Shown here: positions 58,140-64,000 of the stretch, one piece after another
Numbering within the stretch: position 1 is the stretch's first letter
Layout: the number at the start of each line of letters is the position of its first letter
Assembly (NCBI GenBank): GCA_902729315.2
Contig: LR746269.1
Location: 4,694,501-4,758,500 of the forward strand
Direction: 5' to 3'
Source: Spirodela intermedia
Taxonomy: Eukaryota; Streptophyta; Magnoliopsida; Alismatales; Araceae
DNA: 64,000 nt
Notes under the pieces: generated by a model
Database searches by the model: none
What the model was told of the DNA's origin: nothing
What the model saw: the letters and a program-made list of their open reading frames with translations, nothing else
Program-made: the position numbers and the translations under genes

Positions 58140-59773
58140 TGATAAGTCTTCATTATCATGAGTTAATAATTAGTAAATAATATAGTTTTAGCCTTAACTC
58201 ATGATAAATAGACTTATATTTGTGTTAAAGTGTGAAAAGTGGTTTTCAGTTGATTAATGTGAATTTTTAGGTAATTATGTAATTTTATATGAATTTATAT
58301 AATTTTTAAAGTCTTCTTTTGAGATCAATGAAGAAAAAGAAATAAAAATAAGACAAAATGAGGGGGGGACCCGCTGGCAAACTAGGCCCGCAAGCGAGTC
58401 TGAAGCTTAGTCGGGGAGTAGCCGCGAGCAGGGGCTCAAGCGGCTTGGACCGATAGGGGCTTGTGTGCACCACTCCCCTTCCACGTCACTAGTGGCCAGC
58501 CGGCTGTGGGGCAAGGAGTGGTCGTACACGCGAGAGAAGGAACTTTGCTTAGAAAGCTAACATTACTCTATATTCGCCCGAAAAATCGGCGCACAACCGA
58601 TGTGGGACTAAACCCGTGTCACACCTTCCTCAAAAGGGGCGGACAACCGGCGCGGGTTCGAATCCTCCTAGACTCAAAATTCATATATTTTTATCTGATT
58701 TTCGCAACTTTCCTACAGATGACCGGTGAAGAATTAAGCAACGAGAATCGCTAGATCATCGGCGAAAATCTCGTCAACGCGATTCACAGAGCATTGCTAC
58801 TAAAATTGCTGAACGATTCACGATAAAAGGATCGTGAATCTATCGAGTAAATCATCTCCGATTGATCAACGAACAAATCGTCGTCAGGAAGAGGACGATC
58901 TGCCGGGAGACGAGTCGCCACCTCCTGAGAGCGTACTAGATGTGATGAAGAGCCTCCTCTTGCTGCGCGGACCTGAGGATGAAGCTCCTTGACACGCGCC
59001 CCACCTCCATCCAGCTCCTCTCCGTTGGGTGACAGCCGCCGGAGAGCCGCAAAGTCGCCGTTTTTCCGCTTCGCCGGGTGACAGCCACCGGAGATGACTC
59101 GACGACCCATTTCATTAATCTCTAGACTTCGCGAGAAGATCTAGAGATTGCCCACATCGTCTTTGTCCAAGGAGAGCCTTCGAGGCTGTGGACACTACAC
59201 GACAATCCTCCCGAACGCTCAGGATTCCGATGCATCGCCGACGCATTGCTGTCGCGACGCCGGAACTCTGTTTTCCTACTTTCAACTTAATTTCCGTTTC
59301 ATTTAGTGATAATTTGTTGATTTTAAATTTACCAACATATACTTCATTTCATTACGATTCTTTCGTCTTTTACAGATCTTAATTTGATCAATTAAATCGT
59401 TTGTAATCGCTTATGTAAGAATCACCAGGCAGAACTCTGTTTCCGCCCGATTCACGTTCACCGGCGCTGACATCATCCTGACGCCCGCACCCTTATTTCC
59501 TTTTTTCATGAATTTAAAATATATTTCCTTTTCATTTCTTAGTATAAAATTCATATAAAATATTATTCTCTGATGAAAATTCTGAATAATTACCAGATAT
59601 TATATTACATCCCTGTGATTGACCTAGAAAATTACTACTATTTTTGGAAGTTTTATTGAATTATAATTGATATATTTGTTCAGAAATACTTCTAAATATC
59701 CAAAAATTCGTATTTTCTAGTTTTATAAATTTTATATTTGTGTGATTTAATATACAACGACTAAGTCACGTCA
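58140..59773 (+). repeat. Family A solo LTR in family D reverse transcriptase (subtype a2)
   Basis: Starts TGATAAGTC and ends GTCACGTCA, with perfect CATGT duplications at 58135-58139 and 59774-59778. Only this solo LTR and the A1 LTRs are in plus orientation. Confidence 0.92.
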
Positions 59774-61890
59774 CATGTTTACCGAATTAGTGGGCGATAG
59801 ATTGGAAATTTTCATGGATGATTTTTCAATTTTTGATGCATCATTTGCGATGTGTTTATTTAATCTAACATAGGTTCTACAAATATGTATCCAAAATAAT
59901 CTTATATTAAGTGGGAAAAATCTCATTTTATGGTGCAAGAAGGAATAGTGTTAGGACATCGAGTCAATAAGCATGGGCTGAAGGTAGGCAAGGCCAAAAT
60001 CAAAGTGATCAAGCATCTACCTCTTCCCAGCAATTTAAAAGAACTTAGAGGGTTCATTGGCCATGCAAGCTTCTATAGGAGATTCATTAAATATTTTGTA
60101 AATATTTCTAAACCCTTAACTAATCTCTTGCCTAAAGATGTCAATTTTATTATTGATAGTGATATTAGGATTGCTTTTAACCAAATTAAAGATGCACTCA
60201 TTCAAGCTCCTATTTTGCGGGCCCCTGATTGGAGCTTGCCTTTTGAGCTAATGTGTGATGCATTGGATTTTGTGGTGGGAGCAGTCCTAAGCCAAAAAAT
60301 CGACAAGTGAGCGGCCATCTATTACGCTAGTAAGACCTTGGTGGATGCTTAGGTGAATTATTCAATTACTAAAAAGGAATTACTAGCCATTATTTTTCCT
60401 TTAGAAAATATTGGGTCTTATTTATTAGGTAGTAAGATTGTTATTTTTTTCTGATCATACAACTTCAAAGTTTTTACTTAGAAAGAAAGAGGCTAAACCT
60501 AGGCTTATTAGGTGGATACTTTCATTATAGGAATTTGATATTGAGATATAGGATATGAAGGAAAGTGAAAATATAGCAGCTGATCATTTATTGAGGATGA
60601 TTGTAGCGGATTCACAACCCATTAGTGATTCCTTTCTTGATGAACATATTTTTTAAGTTCAAGTTAGGAAAATTCCTTGGTATGCACACATAGTGAATTA
60701 TCTTGCTATAGGAATGTTGCCTTTAAATTGGGACTATAATGAGAGAAACAAATTCTTCAAAACATTATCACATTATTACTGAGAAGAACCTGAATTATTT
60801 TATTTAAGAGTTGATCAGATTTTGAGGAGATTTGTACCCAAAGAGGAGCAAGGAAAAAGTTGAGTTTTTTCATTCATCACCATTTGGAGACCATTATTCT
60901 TCTAAAATTAAAGCTTCAAAGGTCTTACAATGTGGGTTTTATTAGCCAACTTTATTTAGAGATTTTTATGATTTTTATTTAATATGTTTAAGATGTCAAG
61001 CAGCCATTAGTTTGAGTAAGAAAGATCATATGTCCCTTAAGTCAATTTTAGAAGCAGAGATATTTGATTATGAGAAATTGATTTCATGAGGCCTTTCTCA
61101 AATTCAGAGGGATATGAATACATTTTGATGTTAATAGATTATGTGTCTCGTTAGGTAGAAGTAATTCCTACTAAAACTAATGATAGAAAGGTAGTAGTTA
61201 AGTGTATTGAGTAACATGTTTTCTCAAGGATTGAGTGTCCTAGGGCTATCATTAGTGATGGAGGATCACATTTTAACAACTATCAATTTAAGACCCTATT
61301 GAAAAGATATGGAGTTCATTATAGGATAACTACACCTTATCATCCACAAGCCATTGGACAAGTAGGAGTGTATAATAGAAAGATTAAAAAAATTCTATAA
61401 ACAAATCTGTAGGCTTGATGGAAAGGATTGATCTAGGAGATTATATGATGCTCTATGGGCATATAGGAGAGCATTTGGAACTCCTTTAGGCATGTCGCCA
61501 TATAGATTAATTTTTGGTAAGGTATGTCACCTTTCGGTAAAACAAGAGCATAGAGTATATTGGGTAATTAAAAAATTCAATTTATCTATTGATGATGCTG
61601 GAAAGAAATGATTACATGAATTGCATGAGTTTAATGAGATTCGAAATGAGGCATATAAGAATTCTAAGATTTATAAAGCTAAAATGAAAGTATTTCATGA
61701 TAAACAATTAAGAAGAAGAGAATTCAAAGAAAATCAAAAAGTATAGCTTTATAATTCGAGATTCAAACTCTTTCTTGGTAAGTTAAAATCTAGATGAGAT
61801 GGTCTATTTATTATTATTAAAATCTTTGAATGTGATGCTATTTTAATTGAGGATCCAAAACTAGGACAGCAAATAAAAGTGAATAGACAA

Positions 61891-63240
61891 AGATAGACAT
61901 GGATGTGAAAATGTGGTTGTAGATCATTTATCTAGATTACAAATCAAATCACATGTATCTATCATAGACTCATTTGTGGATGAGCAAATTTTAAGAATTC
62001 AAGATAGAAAAATACCTAAGTATCCACATATAGTGAATTATCTTGCCACATGCCAACTACCAAATGAATGAAATTTTAGTGACAAAAGAAAGTTTTTCAA
62101 AGATATCCAATATTATTTTTGGGAAGAGCCTAAGTTATTTCATTTGAAAGTTGATCATATCCTTAGAAAGTGTGTACTTAATGAAGAGCAATGAAAATTT
62201 TTAAAATCTTGTCACTCTTCATTGTTTGGTGGTCATTTTCCCCCAAAAATTACTACTTCCATGATATTACAATGTGGTTTTTTTTGGTCTAGCTTGTTTA
62301 AATATGTTTTTGAGTACTACAAAGATTATTTGAAGTGTCAAGCTGCAGTGAATTTGCGGAAGAGAGATCATATGCCACTACAGCCGATTATAGAAGTAAA
62401 GATATTCAATTTATGGGAAATCAATTTTATGGGGCCCTTTTCATCTTTTGAAGGCTATGAATATATTTTGATAGGAGTGGGTTATGTTTCTCAATGGGTA
62501 GAAGTAATTCCTACTAGATCTAATGATCACAAAGTGGTAGTGAAATTTATTGTGCAGAATATTTTTGTGAGATCTGGGTGTCCTAGGGCGATTATTAGTG
62601 AAAAAGTAACCAACTTCAACAACTCTCATTTTTGGAATTTACTGAAAAAGTATGAAGTCCACCATAGAATGACGACTCCTTATCACCCTCAAGTTAAATG
62701 GCCAAGTAGAGGTGAGTAATAGGGAGATTAAGAAAATATTAAAGAAGATTATTAGACCTGATGGGAAAGATTGGTCAAGTAGATTGTACGATGCCTTATG
62801 GGCCTATATAACTGCTTATAAAACACCCATAGGGATGTCACCTTATAGGATAGCATATGGGAAAACTTGTCACCTTCTTGTGGAAATCGAATATAAGGCT
62901 TATTGGGCTATATGAAAACTTAATCTCTCTTTAGATGCAACAAGTGAGAACCATATGTTGCAACTGCAAGAGCTTTAAGAATTGCAAAATGAGGCATATG
63001 AGAACTCCCTAATTTATAAAGCAAAAATGAGGGCTTTTCATGACAAGAATGTGAGTAGAAGGAATTTTCATGAGAATCAAAAAGTTTGGCTTTATAATTC
63101 TTGATTGAAATTATTTCTAGGGAAATTGACATCTAGATGGGATGGACCATACCTTATGATTAAAGTTTTTGACTGTGGCGCAGTATTAATTGCAGATCCA
63201 AAAATTGATCAAAATTTTAAAGTGAATGGGCAAATAAACC
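61891..63240 (+). pseudogene. Second, tandem family D RNase H tail and integrase
   Basis: The sequence restarts at the RNase H end (VVDHLSRL) and runs through a second integrase, more complete than the first. It has FGGHF and CQAAVNLRKRDHMP, then EINFMGPF, with Asn where the first catalytic Asp belongs, and IISEKVTNF, with Glu for the second. A frameshift follows at about 62700 before [19 protein letters not shown]. The C-terminal part is open in 63105-63240. The tandem copy implies unequal recombination between related elements. Confidence 0.78.
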
Positions 63241-64000
63241 TTATTAGACAAATCTCCCTTCTTTACCCGTTTCCACTCAATTGTACGATCCATCTATTGA
63301 ACCTCAACCTTCTTAGAACTTCTCGTCCCAATAATTCTATCGATCAAGTACTCTAAGATGGTGTAGCTTTCCTTTCCACTATATTTCTTTCCTATTATTT
63401 TTCTCTATCCTTTAATGTTTTTCTTGAGTTTTTATTAAGCGGACAGATCAAGCATTCCAGAGGAAGCACATATCGTGACATGGATTAGTACAAAAGGAAA
63501 TTGAAAGATGAATAGTGAAGCACTCACTCTCGATTTGCATATTTAATGCTTTCTCTTTTTTCTCTTATATAGATGCATTAGGGACAATGCGTATGGTAGT
63601 TTGGGGGGGAAGCATAAATGCATGAGGATGAGTACATGAGATTACACCAGGTGCTATAATGCTTATAACCAGATGACGAGGTTCATGACCTTTCATGGTG
63701 CATATAGCCCACACTCTTAAATTTAGAAAATCTACCTTGATCTCCAGCTGAATTTATGTTTATGAATTTCTATTTTCATCTGTGAGTAGTGAATTGAATC
63801 CTTCTGTATCTTGATCAGCAGTTGGCTGAAAAGTTTTTGAATTAGTTGATGCGTCTTCAAGTCATTAATCATGATTAAACTTGGGGCAAAAGGGCAGAAC
63901 ATTGTAAAGATTACACTAGTTAAAAAAAAAATGCTTAGCTGATTTCGTCGAGTTTCCACATGTGAGATTAGAATTAGCAAGGCTTGCAAAATACCTATTG
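63241..64000 (+). other. Family D 3' region, running off the window
   Basis: No gene. It has the conserved motif GCATTAGGGACAATG followed by TTTGGGGGGGAAG (63574-63611). The end resembles family C 3' sequence (CCACATGTGAGATTAG, compare 14110-14130). No 3' LTR is reached. Confidence 0.5.

Larger units (their letters stand above)
55756..61890 (+). pseudogene. Family D pol remnant, split by two solo LTRs
   Basis: Decayed pol in three pieces: 55756-55884 (linker into pol), 57631-58139 (start of RT, with WRVCLDHKKLN and TKKDHYP) and 59774-61890 (RT from IFMDDFSIF onward, RNase H with LPFELMCDA, then a first integrase). Similarity runs straight across both solo LTRs. Stops and frameshifts are frequent. 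The longest open part is 59930-60310. The first integrase (about 60660-61890) is badly broken and ends in KVNRQR. Upstream protease sequence lies inverted at 32205-33740. Confidence 0.78.

Overview
The window comes from a flowering-plant nuclear chromosome. The genes have spliced exons with GT-AG (and one probable GC-AG) introns, there is a DUF247 gene and a plant soluble epoxide hydrolase, and most of the DNA is Athila-like Ty3/gypsy LTR retrotransposons with tRNA-Asp primer sites. The very GC-rich coding exons suggest a commelinid monocot (inference; the species cannot be named from sequence alone).

Layout. 1-7.5 kb is a gene island: a complete four-exon soluble epoxide hydrolase (999-2306), the first exon of a PGAP1-type GPI inositol-deacylase with no further exon recognised (3861-4151), a degenerate G-box repeat (about 4594-4842), and a DUF247 gene broken by one frameshift (6088-7469). 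From 8.35 kb to the end nearly everything is nested retrotransposons. Family C (8349-18510) is a gag-pro element without pol. Family A is Athila-like with LTRs of about 1.64 kb; it appears as two nearly identical full-length copies in opposite orientation (A1 19381-29746, plus; A2 40166-50561, minus), a pol-less derivative (A3, 50562-55755) and four solo LTRs with target-site duplications. Family D (LTR about 1.1 kb) is an old, heavily decayed element whose pieces lie on both sides of the A copies. A 5'-truncated LINE (about 29779-32200) sits in D.

How it fits together. The 5-bp flanks of A1 and of the A2/A3 composite do not match within each element, but match crosswise: ATCAC left of A1 pairs with GTGAT (its reverse complement) left of A2, and ATAGG right of A1 pairs with CCTAT right of A3. 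Diagnostic LTR variants pair the same way. The simplest reading is that the 10.4-kb segment 29747-40165 was inverted by recombination between two oppositely oriented A elements. Undoing it on paper makes the family D pol reading frame continuous across the breakpoint, and turns D into one element (5' LTR 35602-36702, gag-pro, pol 55756-63240) hit by a LINE, a nested A composite and three A insertions now seen as solo LTRs. A second event, LTR-LTR recombination, left a chimeric LTR (28148-29746) and a three-LTR composite.

The least familiar coding content is in A3, where protease, reverse transcriptase, RNase H and integrase are replaced by an acidic reading frame of about 330 residues fused to gag that I do not recognise. 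No intact autonomous retrotransposon remains: every pol copy carries stops or lost catalytic residues, mostly from G-to-A or C-to-T changes.
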